Of a stretch of DNA of 64,000 nt, positions 33,001-42,826 are shown in pieces. Both the position numbers and the translations under genes were made by a program. The DNA comes from Mikania micrantha (Eukaryota > Streptophyta > Magnoliopsida > Asterales > Asteraceae): assembly GCA_009363875.1 (NCBI GenBank), contig CM018680.1, forward strand, positions 70,075,139 to 70,139,138, given 5' to 3'. Under the pieces are notes generated by a model that searched no databases, was not told where the DNA came from, and saw only the letters and a list, made by a program, of their open reading frames with translations. Positions within the stretch are counted from its first letter, which is position 1. Each line of letters begins with the position of its first letter.

Positions 33001-33674
33001 ATCTTGGAAGAGACCAAGGGCATTTTGTAAGTATTCCCAGTTAGAGAAAGGGAAGCTCCCAACTCTTCATTAAAAAGGTGTTGCAAAAACCTGGGATACA
33101 TACAAAACTTCTTTGGTGACATGATGTTGTCAACCAAATTATTGAAAATAAAAGCAGAAAAATTAAACAGTTGATTGGAAACCAAGCCATGAATAGCCGA
33201 AGCTAAATCAGATGGAACTTGGTCCCAACCACCAGATTTATTTGAAAGACAATGTAAAAACACATGTATGAGGTACTTGTAATTATAGGACACTCTACCC
33301 TTCAAATAGGTTGTTGAAGGGAGAGGACCTTCGTACCCCATCGACTTAAATGTCGATGCTACCTCATCCTTCGTGAAAGAGACCCTTCCACCGGCATCAT
33401 TGAATTTAAGATGCCGACAGATGGTTTCCACAGTGATAGCAATGGGATGAGCATCAATGGTGGCTTCAAGAGACCGACCATTGGGAGACGAAGAAACAGA
33501 ACAAGATGCCCAAAACTGTTGGTGATGAGATTCATACACCAAGGGCTGAACAGTTAATGCAAAGAAATACCTGCTCCTTTGAAGAAAGGAGATTATTGGG
33601 GCGAAGTCAGCATCATGTTCTGCTGATAACTCCGCTGGTACGTTGTGAGCAGGTTTGAAAGCAAGAAGAGCCAT
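30071..33674 (-). pseudogene. Third (envelope-position) ORF of the Sirevirus, one reading unit with two frame breaks
   Basis: Three consecutive open segments in three frames (33674-32727, about 32800-31840, about 31930-30071) cover the stretch without gaps. The second and third have no ATG start, which suggests one ORF of about 1200 codons from the ATG at 33674 (MALLAFKPAHNVPAE). The frame changes near 32797 and near 31915, each at a short G run. The N-terminal 230 residues look globular (FALTVQPLVYESHHQQFWAS, ETICRHLKF). Then come a low-complexity Pro/Ser stretch, a leucine-heptad segment (TSLQARVAQLEAEVATLRLE), an acidic Ser/Thr-rich region with a KGKRKLTP basic patch, and a conserved-looking C-terminus (RLIRKRAQVLRGTWKPRF). 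No signal peptide or membrane span is evident, so an envelope function is not supported. The family was not recognised. Confidence 0.75.
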
Positions 33675-34259
33675 GAAAGTTGGTGATTTTAGGGCACAAT
33701 TGGAGAGATCAAAGAGAAGAAGAGTTCAAAGTGAAACAGTTTGTGAGAATTTGAATGAGCGGGAGACCTTTATATACATTCGGATTTCAGCATTTAATAT
33801 ATAGACACATTAAATTTGAGATCCGGATGTCAGAAAAAGGTCTTCCGATGACAGCTGGTTTCACAATTAATTTTCTCTGACTGAGGTGCTTCCGAAGAAG
33901 TGACTTTCGGAAGCAGGGTATTTATTAGACCAAGAGAGTTCAGAAGAGATGTGCTTCCGAAGTATAAAATTTATACTGTCGGAAGCACTGCTTCTGAAGT
34001 GTTAGAAAATTCATTAGGCAAAATGTTCTTCGGAAGACACTTTCTTCTGAAGAGTACCTTGAGAAGCCTATGCTTCCGAAAATAATGTATCGGAAGAATA
34101 TTACTTCAGAAGGTAAGTTAGCTTCTGAAGTGTGAGATCTTCCGACTAAGGAAGAAATAATGCTTCCGAAGACTTAACCTATCTTCTGCTGAGTAGATAC
34201 TCATCGGAAGATAAGTTAAGTTTATCTTCCGAGGAATTATTTATTCCTTGTCAGTACAT
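33675..34259 (-). promoter_or_regulatory. Pol-ORF3 spacer with a dense CTTCCGA heptamer array
   Basis: Between the pol stop and the ATG of the third ORF, 33842-34234 contains twelve exact CTTCCGA or TCGGAAG words, mostly as GCTTCCGAAG-type near-palindromes. About five decayed forms (CTTCTGAAG, CTTCAGAAG) differ only by CpG-to-TpG/CpA changes. A possible TATA-like TATATA lies near 33771-33776 upstream of the ORF on the minus strand, so an internal promoter for the third ORF is possible. Confidence 0.7.
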
Positions 34260-37200
34260 TTATTCAAAGTTGATCATCCCAATGGATGTTATTAAGTACC
34301 TGAATCTTCCTTCATCAAATGCCTTTGTGAAGAGATCTGCCAAATTGTTTTCTGAATCAACTTTGACCAAATGAATCAACTTCTTTTCTGCACAATCTCT
34401 GATGAAATGGTATCTGATGTCGATGTGCTTGGTCTTGGAATGCTTGACAGGATTATTGGTGATGGAGATTGCACTGGAATTGTCTATCTGAATAGGAGTA
34501 TTGAACAGATCTACTCCATAATCCTTCATCTGATTTTGGATCCAGATGACTTGTGCACAGCAGCTAGAAGCAGCTATATATTCAGCCTCTGCAGTAGAAG
34601 TAGAAACACATGACTGTTTCTTGCATTGCCAAGACACAATCCTGGATCCAAGAAATTGACATCCCCCTGATGTGGATTTCTTGCTGATGTTGCAACCCCC
34701 ATAATCACTGTCTGTATAAGCCATGAATTGGAAGTCTTCATTTCTAGGATACCATAATCCTAGACTTGGTGCTCCTTTGAGGTATCTAAAGATTCTTTTT
34801 ACAGCCAGCATATGAGAGACTTTGGGATTGGCCTGAAATCTTGCACATACACAAGTTGCAAACATGATATCTGGCCTGCTTGCTGTGAGATACATCAAAG
34901 AGCCTATCATTGCTCTGTACTGGTGCTGATCAACATCCTCCCCCTCAAGATCAGGGCTAAGTGATGTTGTTTTGGACATAGGAGTTCCCAGAGCTTTGCA
35001 ATCAGAAAGCTTGAATCTTTCAAGAATGTCCTTGACATATTTTGATTGACTAATGAAAATCCCTGTAGGAGTTTGTTTCACTTGTAATCCAAGAAAGAAG
35101 GTGAGTTCTCCCATTGAACTCATCTCAAATTTGGATTTCATTAGTGATTCAAACTCCTTGCAGAGAGATTCATTAGTAGAACCAAAGATAATGTCATCAA
35201 CATAGATTTGAACTAGCATGATATGTTGATTTGACTTCTTGAAAAAGAGAGTTTTATCAATTGTTCCTCTCTTGAATTTGTTTGCCAACAGAAAAGAAGA
35301 TAAAGTTTCATACCATTTTCTGGGAGCTTGATGCAACCCATAAAGAGCCTTATCAAGCTTACAGACATGATCAGGAAACTTTGGATCTTCAAATCCTGGA
35401 GGTTGGCACACATAAACTTCTTCATCAATTTTTCCATAAAGAAAGGCACTTTTAACATCCATCTGAAACACTTTGAAATCTTTTGCAGCTGCAAATGCCA
35501 AAAATATTCTAATAGCTTCAATTCTGGCAACAGGTGCAAAGACTTCATCATAGTCAATGCCTTCCTCTTGAGTGTATCCCTGAACAACCAATCTTGCTTT
35601 GTTTTTGATGACAACACCTTTGTCATCTTTCTTGTTTCTGAACACCCATTTGGTTCCAATGGCATACTTTCCTTTAGGCAAAGGACAAGTTTTCCAAACT
35701 CCTTGTCTTTGAAACTGAAGAAGCTCTTCTTGCATAGCTTCTACCCAACTGTTATCTTTTAAAGCCTCTGCAACCTTCTTAGGTTCTATTTGGGATAGAA
35801 AGCAAGAAAACAAGCAAACATTTGCTTCATGCATAGAGCTTCTAGTTCTGACACCTTCTTCTACATTGCCAATGATGTTTTCAACTGGATGAGTGCTGTG
35901 AATTCGAGTCCTTGGAATCACATCCAGTTGAGAAGATTCATCCACGTTGAGTGACTCAAGGTTAGGAAGAACTACCTCAAGTTGGATTTCTGGCAGATCA
36001 CGTGGATTCAACGTTTGAACTGTTGTGGGTTGGTTTTCTCTGGGAGTAGTGATTTCCAGAGAATTTTCCTCTGCTGGAGGACTTCCTACTTCTTCTTGAT
36101 GTTGTGAATTAGAAGCAGCTTCAATTGAGGGACCTGCCTGAGATGTGTTGATTGTCTCAGACTGTGATACATCATTTTGTGTTGAAGTGGATTCTGCCAA
36201 GTTTTGTCTTGAAGCTATTGGCAGTTCAACACGAAAGTCATCTTCTCTTGAGCCTTTGGAGGTGTCTGTGGTAGCTGACTGTGAAACTGGAACATACTCT
36301 TTCACCAGATTAAATGCAGATGTAAAACTATCAAGATCAAACAACCAATCAGGGCCGGTTCCAGGTTTATTGAGAGTATGTTCATTGAACTGAACATTTG
36401 CAGACTCTTCAATAACTCTGGATGCTTTGATGTATACTCTATACGCTTTAGCATTTGAAGAGTACCCAACAAAGTAGCCCTCTGCTGATTTCTCAGCAAA
36501 CTTGGCTAAGTAATCTTTAGTATTCAAGATGGTGCAATGACATCCAAATGGTTTGAGAAATCCAATGAATGGCTTTCTCTTATGCCAAATTTCATAAGGA
36601 GTCATGCCATGTGACTTAACTACCAATATTCTATTTTGGACATAACAGGCAGTGTTGACTGCTTCTGCCCAAAAAGTTATTGGAAGTTTGGCATCAGACA
36701 ACATGGTTCTTGCAGCTTCAATTAGTGTCCTATTCCTTCTTTCAGCTACACCATTTTGTTGTGGAGTTCTAGGAGCACTAAATTGTCTTGTGATACCTTT
36801 AGATTCACAAAAAGAATTTAAAACATGATTCTTGAATTCTGTTCCTTGATCTGATCTGATTATTTTTACATGATGGTCACTTTCATTCTCCACCCTGAGT
36901 ATAAATGACTTTAGGATTTCGGCAGTTTCATCCTTGGTATTTAAGAAAAACACCCAGGTATACCGAGAGAAATCATCAGTAACCACCAAACAGTATGATT
37001 TTCTACCAAGACTTTTAACACTTGTGGGGCCAAACAAGTCCATATGTAGTAAATGAAGGACTGTGGTAATAGAATTTATCTCTTTGGCATAATGAGATGA
37101 CTTGTGTTGCTTACCCTTTAAGCATGCAACACATTTATCAACACATATGAATTCTTTTGTTGGTAAACCAGTTACTAAATTATTTTTGACCAATTTATTC

Positions 37201-37685
37201 ATATTTTTGAGGTTTACATGACAAAGTCTTCTATGCCAAAGTGATGATTCATCAAGTGAAGCTTTTGAGACAAAGCAGCTTATATTACTAAGAGGTGCAG
37301 CTGTGCTCATATCTAGCATATACATGTTACTTCTTCTTGGAGCTCTGAGTAGAATTTGATCATTTGGTATCACAAATCCTGGTTTCAGAACAATGCACTC
37401 ATGCTCAGTAAACAACATGTTATGCTTTTGATCACACACCTGTGATACACTTAGTAAATTGTAGTTAAGTTCTTTTACAAAATGTACATTCTCAAAGCTT
37501 ACCTTACCATTTGTGATTGTGCCTCTACCTGTTATGTATCCTCCTACTGGATCACTTCCAAAAGCAACAGACCCGCCAAAGAATGGTTCATATTTGTGCA
37601 AGAGGGTCTTGTTGCCTGTCATGTGCCTGGAGCAGCCACTGTCAACTATCCACAAGTTGCCTTTTGATTCCTGCTGTTCCTGCAC
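34260..37685 (-). CDS. pol: Intact Pol of the Sirevirus: protease, integrase, reverse transcriptase, RNase H
   Basis: A 1141-codon frame is open from just after the gag UAA (37701-37703) to the stop at 34260. The first codon listed (37685) is GTG. No ATG precedes the protease motif, so translation by readthrough of the gag stop is likely. Order: protease VDSGCSRHMTG; pre-integrase finger (HRRLCH, CVACLKG); integrase core with D, D, E in HMDLFGP, RSDQGTEF and NGVAERRN; a variable Pro/Ser/Glu linker; reverse transcriptase (GTKWVFRNK, MDVKSAFLYG, YVDDIIFGS); RNase H (YTDSDYGGC, STAEAEYIA, NLADLFTKAF). All catalytic residues I can place are present. It would reverse-transcribe element RNA in cytoplasmic particles and integrate the cDNA in the nucleus. 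With near-identical LTRs this copy is a plausible source of active Pol. Confidence 0.94.
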   Translation of the reverse strand: MQEQQESKGNLWIVDSGCSRHMTGNKTLLHKYEPFFGGSVAFGSDPVGGYITGRGTITNGKVSFENVHFVKELNYNLLSVSQVCDQKHNMLFTEHECIVLKPGFVIPNDQILLRAPRRSNMYMLDMSTAAPLSNISCFVSKASLDESSLWHRRLCHVNLKNMNKLVKNNLVTGLPTKEFICVDKCVACLKGKQHKSSHYAKEINSITTVLHLLHMDLFGPTSVKSLGRKSYCLVVTDDFSRYTWVFFLNTKDETAEILKSFILRVENESDHHVKIIRSDQGTEFKNHVLNSFCESKGITRQFSAPRTPQQNGVAERRNRTLIEAARTMLSDAKLPITFWAEAVNTACYVQNRILVVKSHGMTPYEIWHKRKPFIGFLKPFGCHCTILNTKDYLAKFAEKSAEGYFVGYSSNAKAYRVYIKASRVIEESANVQFNEHTLNKPGTGPDWLFDLDSFTSAFNLVKEYVPVSQSATTDTSKGSREDDFRVELPIASRQNLAESTSTQNDVSQSETINTSQAGPSIEAASNSQHQEEVGSPPAEENSLEITTPRENQPTTVQTLNPRDLPEIQLEVVLPNLESLNVDESSQLDVIPRTRIHSTHPVENIIGNVEEGVRTRSSMHEANVCLFSCFLSQIEPKKVAEALKDNSWVEAMQEELLQFQRQGVWKTCPLPKGKYAIGTKWVFRNKKDDKGVVIKNKARLVVQGYTQEEGIDYDEVFAPVARIEAIRIFLAFAAAKDFKVFQMDVKSAFLYGKIDEEVYVCQPPGFEDPKFPDHVCKLDKALYGLHQAPRKWYETLSSFLLANKFKRGTIDKTLFFKKSNQHIMLVQIYVDDIIFGSTNESLCKEFESLMKSKFEMSSMGELTFFLGLQVKQTPTGIFISQSKYVKDILERFKLSDCKALGTPMSKTTSLSPDLEGEDVDQHQYRAMIGSLMYLTASRPDIMFATCVCARFQANPKVSHMLAVKRIFRYLKGAPSLGLWYPRNEDFQFMAYTDSDYGGCNISKKSTSGGCQFLGSRIVSWQCKKQSCVSTSTAEAEYIAASSCCAQVIWIQNQMKDYGVDLFNTPIQIDNSSAISITNNPVKHSKTKHIDIRYHFIRDCAEKKLIHLVKVDSENNLADLFTKAFDEGRFRYLITSIGMINFE

Positions 37686-37700
37686 ATGACCAGAAGTGAG

Positions 37701-40375
37701 TTAGTTTCTGATGGGAACCCAAGCCCATGTGGTCTTGGGTTTACCATTTGCATCATTGTAAGTAAATTTCTTTGACATCATTCTAGGTGGGACAGATGAT
37801 GTGGATGCTTCTGATGTGGGTGATGGCTTATCAGTTGATTCCTTCTTCTTCCATACTTGTGCCTTTTGAGTTGTTGGAAGACTTGGTTTCTTTTGATGGT
37901 CATCGGAAGCTGTTTTTCTTTTTCCTTCCGATGATCTTCTTCCGAAGACAGATGACCTCTTTTGTTTGTTGAAAGCATTCCTTTGATGAGCTTCCGAGGT
38001 TCCTTTTCTTTCGGAAGCTTCCTTTTTCTTTGCTTCCGATGCTTTCTTTTCAGAAGCATTTTTATTTTGTTTCTTCCTATTACTGGAGGTACTTGCTTCC
38101 GATGCCCTCTTGACCAAATTTCTTCTCTGTTCTTCCGAAGAAGTAGATGACTGACTCCAACTATTCTTTCTTCCTCTTCCCTTGATTGAGGAAATTCTGC
38201 TTCTTGGATTATAGAAGCAATCAGCAGCAAAATGATTCTTTTCACCGCACATCAGACATAGAGTTTGAATGTTGGGAGAGTGTTGCTGCTTATCCCTTTT
38301 AACGAAGTCTGATCTTTGATCCTCAGAGAATGATGGTTTGGATGTTCCAGCATACTTGTTAGTCTTAGACTTTGCCTGTTTTCTGGAGAATTGACTTTTC
38401 TCTCCATTGATCTACCTCGTTTTGACTTGTCAGATGGGCAAGTCACATACTCATCTGAGGAGATATTTTCTGTGGTTTTAGCTTTGATAAAAACTGTTGA
38501 ATGTTTCTTAGTTTTCTTATTTTGATTCTTAAATTTCAAAGCTTGTTTTCCTTTTACTGATTTAATAGGAACATCATCCTCATCTGAGCATGTTGAGGTA
38601 CTTGGATCAGAGAGATTATCCTTTTGAACTACCTTGTGTATATCCAACTCCTCATTATACACAAGGTCAACCAGTGATTTACACCTAACATCTGTTATGG
38701 AAGTATAAGCAGATGGAGGTTCCATTTTGTTATATCCCAAACCAGCTCCCCTTTTATTCACAAGTTCAGTTGTGCTGCTCATTCTAAAAAGTTTTTCATA
38801 TTTTTCACCTTGGCTTAGAAATTTGTCTCTGTAAGACTCAGCCAATACAAGTTCAGTCTTGGCAGTGGTTAGTCTTTCTAAAAGATTTTTAATCTGACAC
38901 TGTTTGTTAGTATCTTCATGTTTTAAACTTGAAATGGTCTTTTCCATTTCTTCAATCTTTTCTTTGTAATTTCTTTCAACCTCAAAGAAATTTGCCTTGA
39001 CTACTTGTAGAGACTCAAGTTCATTACAGAGTTGAGAATTTATTTTCTTATAAATAGTTAATGTTTCTAAGCATTCAGGTGAGCACATGCTATCAGTTAC
39101 CTTGCTTGAGGAAGATGAGTCATTTGCCATCAAAGCACTGTTGGAGATGGAGGGGTCCTCAGCTTGAAAGCTCCAGTCTGCAAAATCTTGTTCAGCAATG
39201 TTTGCATTGTTAGATGAGCTTGATGGTCTTTGTTGTGGTTGCCCAGAAGTTGTCTGCTGAGTTCCTGTGGACTTGCATTCTCTGGCAAAGTGGCCTAACT
39301 GTTGACAGTTAAAGCATTTGAGTTTAGATTTGTCAAGTCCAAACCCAGTCTTCATATTGTGCTTTTTGAACTGTCTGCCGGTTCTTTGGTAAAACTTCTT
39401 TGCCCTGTATGAAATCATAGCCATTTGATAGTTTATATCCATCTCCTCAAGATCATCTGCAGGAATACCATCCAAGTCTTCTTGACACAGATGAAAGTAA
39501 TTTGTCTCCTCAGCCATAAAAGCTCCTTGCCCAGAGGTTAGTAGTGGGGTTGGGTTAGATACAAGGTTTGATGAATTTGGAGTTTCAGGAAATGTGACAG
39601 TGGGTGTGGAGGTAGAATGGTAGAGGGGTTGATAGCTTTGGTATGGAGGATTATTGATGGGTGCATAAAGAGCAGCTGAACCAGATGGTGAGTGAGAAAC
39701 TTTAGATTCTTGGACATCTAATTTTATCTGATAGGCACTGAGAATACCAAACAATTCTCCTAAAGTTAGAGTTTTCAGGTTTTCTGTTCTTCTGATTGTT
39801 ACAGAATAGATATTCCATGCCTTTGGAAGAGACCTCAGAAATTTTCTGAGCACATCTTGATTATCAAGAGTTACACCTGCAGTAGTTAATTCATCCACAA
39901 GTTGGACATACCTTAGGTACTGAGAAGACATATTCTCATTGTTTTGTTGACAAAAGTTTTCAAACTTCTGTTTCAGCATATCCTTCTTGTTTTCTTTGAC
40001 ATCTTCTGACCCTTCATACATCTGCTTCAAGGAATTCCACAGTTCTTGAGCAGACTTGCATTTCTTGAATGCATGTATAATGGAGTTCGGTATTGACATC
40101 TGAATTAGCCAAAGAGCTTTAGAATCAACTTCCATCTTCTTGTAATCTTCGTCTGAGTACATAGATGGATCTTTTGGTACTGCAGCAACTCCAGCACCGG
40201 CAACAGCAACTGTAGGAATGTAGGGACCTTCAAGAACAGACTTCCAAAGTTTGAAGTCTTGGTTCCTGATGAACCCTTCCATTCTGACTTTCCAGGTATC
40301 GAAGTCTTCAGGTGTGAACATTGGTGGCTTGTTGAGAGTGCCATTTTCTGTATCATGTTTGTTTAGAGCAGCCAT
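37701..40375 (-). pseudogene. gag: Gag of the Sirevirus with one frame break
   Basis: It starts at the ATG at 40375 (MAALNKHDTENG). It carries the copia Gag domain, first zinc knuckle (CFNCQQLGHFAREC) and coiled-coil stretch in one frame. At about 38391 one base is missing relative to copy 1 (the G pair in CCAGG), and the frame runs on out of phase to 38252. The correct frame resumes with the second knuckle (CLMCGEKNHFAADC) and the ASE/KK-rich basic tail, ending WVPIRN with UAA at 37701-37703. Apart from this one base the protein would match copy 1 in length (about 890 residues). Either the copy is gag-defective or the base is an assembly error. It lies 5' of pol in the same frame, separated only by the UAA. 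Confidence 0.88.
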
Positions 40376-40478
40376 CTTGGACAGACACAGAAAATATGAG
40401 TGTTAATACTATGAGGGTTTATAAGAAATAGAACTGGTAACTTGATGATGATTAGTCAGTCAAGTTCAAGAGCCAAAT

Positions 40479-40490
40479 GCTCTGATACCA
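40479..40490 (-). promoter_or_regulatory. Primer binding site, initiator-Met tRNA type
   Basis: TGGTATCAGAGC on the minus strand, two bases from the 5' LTR end at 40493. Confidence 0.94.
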
Positions 40491-40492
40491 CT

Positions 40493-41323
40493 TGTAGGAT
40501 CGGGTTGTTATCTCTAAACAACACTTCACAACTATTTCTTACTTAATTCTAACAGATGCGGAATGTTCTGTTAGAATGATCTCACAATTTCACTCAAAGT
40601 GATACAATAATAATCTTTGAACAATATTAAGAACACAAGAATAATTCAAGCTCAAGGATATATTTCTCTCAAAGTGGAAGTATACAAGCAAGCACACTTC
40701 AAGCAACAATACATTGGGAGGTTATATAGCCGAGGCTACAACCGTATACACTTAGGAATACAAGTTGGGTATACTAGACAAGTACATAAAGTAAAGCTTA
40801 TTCTAGTATGTTGAGTGTCTTAACAGGCTAAGACACTCAGTCATGATCATTACATTAATAGACATTGACTTTACAAAGGACTATTAAATACAAAAGACAT
40901 TTAATGTTGTTGATCTTCAAGGCTTCAGATGATCTTTTGCATTTAATGCAGCATGGGAGAGGTAAGGCGCTTTATCTGACTCATTACATGTTGTCTTTGT
41001 CTTTACTCAGACCAGCATGTCTTGTGTCAGTACCTTTTGTACTATGAGAGTAAGCTGCTACAGTCTTTGTCAGAGGATAAACCTCGGAAGTCTTTGTCTT
41101 GAGTGCATAAGAAGATTCCTCGGAAGTCTTTGTCTTCCGAGCATAAGAGGATTCCTCGGAAGCAGTTGTCTTGTACAACCTTCGGCAGGAACCAGTTATC
41201 CTTCGGAAGCAATGTTGCTTCCGAAGAATCACTTCTTCCTTCCGAAGGTGTTTATTCAAAGAGACTCCTATACTTAGACAAAACAAGAAGTTTGGTGAGC
41301 ATCAGCCTTTATTAGTCTTTACA
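40493..41323 (-). repeat. 5' LTR of the complete Sirevirus (831 bp)
   Basis: Same length as the 3' LTR and differing by eye only at 40532. It is followed by the target duplication TTGTG. Confidence 0.97.
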
Positions 41324-41702
41324 TTGTGGTTAAAGATGCAAAGCTTTCGTCTAGGAAGAGTTTTTGGTCGAGATGGAAGAAAATATTACATTTTGGAAGC
41401 AATCTGATCTTTTAAAATATCCACCGCCTCATAGCGCACCGGGTGTACCACCCCAACTCGGCGTGTGGCCCGGGGCGTACCGCCCCACGTCTCTTTCGTC
41501 CAATTTTTGATTTTATCTTCGTCTCGCGATTCCGGACAATCCGTAACTCCGTTTCGCGCACGGTTTTCGCCCACGTTCATCATTTTTCGCATACTATCAA
41601 CTTGTAATAATTAAAATTGCTAAATCATTGTGGATTTCAAGCACTAGCAAATGTGCTCACGTCATTAATGCCGAATTTTTCGTACGCAATTGTGACAAAG
41701 GT

Positions 41703-41870
41703 TTTCAACATATCTTCAATTTTTCACATCCGATTGCTCATATCTTCCTCCTCTGCCTTATGTTTTTCCTTTTCAGCCTCCAACCCAGCAATAATTCTAT
41801 TTAATCTTTCTTTTTCTTCTTCTTTTTCCTTCAAAATCTCCTTAATAATCTCAATAAACTTTTCATTCTA
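41703..41870 (-). pseudogene. Charged coiled-coil remnant, probably a CACTA transposase tail
   Basis: The minus strand reads a helical, Glu/Lys-rich stretch (EILKEKEEEKERLNRIIAGL) followed by EAEKEKHKAEEED, then a stop. It resembles the charged tail at 12616-12807. It lies on the far side of the solo LTR from the CACTA terminus at 25968, as if the LTR had split one CACTA element. Confidence 0.4.
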
Positions 41871-42424
41871 CAAAACAACCAATAAAAAAGTATAAGGGTC
41901 AAATTCAGTTTAAGTTACAAATAAAATTCATAATAGGTCAAGTTCATTTGGTAAAGATGATGTTCGTAATGACATCGGTTCATATCTCATTAGAATATTT
42001 AAGTTATAAAACTAAGCAAATAATAACACCAATCATAGTCTCATATGGAAAAAACTCAAACTTATTATTCATAAAAATAATAAAATTAACATACCTCAGG
42101 GTCTTTCTTGCCAAGTGTGTTTCCCACTTCACATATAAACCAGTGTTTTATTTGAATAAGTTGATGTGATTTACTGACCAAAATGTAGTTTTAGAGCTTC
42201 GAGAGCGATTTTCCAGCAATGTAATCAACTACTTGAGTGACTGTTTTGCCAAGTGCAACCGTCACTGCTGACAAATTTTGCAAAAATTCTTCAGATGTTG
42301 GTGTCACAACACACACATATATACATACATAGAAATAATTTATTAAGATGGATTGTGAATGCATTAGATCCATCTATCCCAAAAAAATGAAGTTTCAAGG
42401 GAGTTATATGTTGTTTATTACAAG
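41871..42424. other. Intergenic sequence, nothing recognised
   Basis: AT-rich. No termini or coding pattern found. Confidence 0.6.
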
Positions 42425-42826
42425 TGGCAATTTTTACCAAAATCAAAGGAAATGGGTTGTTTGGGTAAACAATTGTGGTATAATGGGTTGAAATGATTAA
42501 CATCATAATATTGAATAGATTGAGATGGTTAACACTTAAGCACAATACGGGTCAAGATAGGTAACCAAAAAACTATGTAAATGCAATGTATTTAAACATT
42601 TAAGAATGATTAATTACATATTTGATGAGAAAATCAATAAAACTTATCCTAATGGACTATTTGTTTACTTATAACACATTTTAACTTAAACTAAATTGAT
42701 GTTTTTAAGAACAATCTATTTAGACCCGAACTGATTTTACTTAAAACTCGTTCTAACCCACACCCATCCTAACACGAACTCGTTTTGACCCGTTACCCAG
42801 CCTGACCCAACCCGCCCATTTTGCCA
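42425..42826. repeat. Possible TIR element of GACCC-word type
   Basis: The left end TGGCAATTTTTACC and the right end GCCCATTTTGCCA are weakly inverted. The right half is dense in GACCC, AACCC and ACTCG words (42720-42825), like the word-repeat elements elsewhere. No clear duplication was found. Confidence 0.35.

Larger units (their letters stand above)
29209..41323 (-). mobile_element. Complete Sirevirus (SIRE/Maximus-type copia), 12,115 bp, very recent insertion
   Basis: Both 831-bp LTRs, primer binding site, gag, pol, a long third ORF and polypurine tract are present. The exact 5-bp duplication TTGTG lies at 29204-29208 and 41324-41328. By eye the LTRs differ only at G29248 versus C40532. 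Gag and the third ORF carry single-base frame breaks at short G runs, while pol is intact. The extra ORF after pol and the length are hallmarks of Sireviruses. Confidence 0.96.
26457..41702 (+). repeat. Solo LTR of about 3.1 kb (26462-41697) with AAGGT duplication, split by later insertions
   Basis: It starts TGTCACACCCCCACC at 26462 and ends ATTGTGACA at 41697. The 5-bp AAGGT flanks both sides (26457-26461, 41698-41702). Removing the Sirevirus with its duplicated TTGTG leaves about 3.1 kb of non-coding sequence that also carries a TIR element. Only one LTR is present, so it is a solo LTR left by recombination. Similar TGTCACACCCCC termini occur at 51515 and, on the minus strand, at 59186. 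A Gypsy origin is likely from the length but unproven. Confidence 0.7.

Noticed and set aside
33842..34234. CRISPR-like or heat-shock-element array
   Set aside because: Spacing is irregular and the spacers are not unique units. The motif TTCNGAA has the wrong spacing for a heat-shock element, and the DNA is plant.
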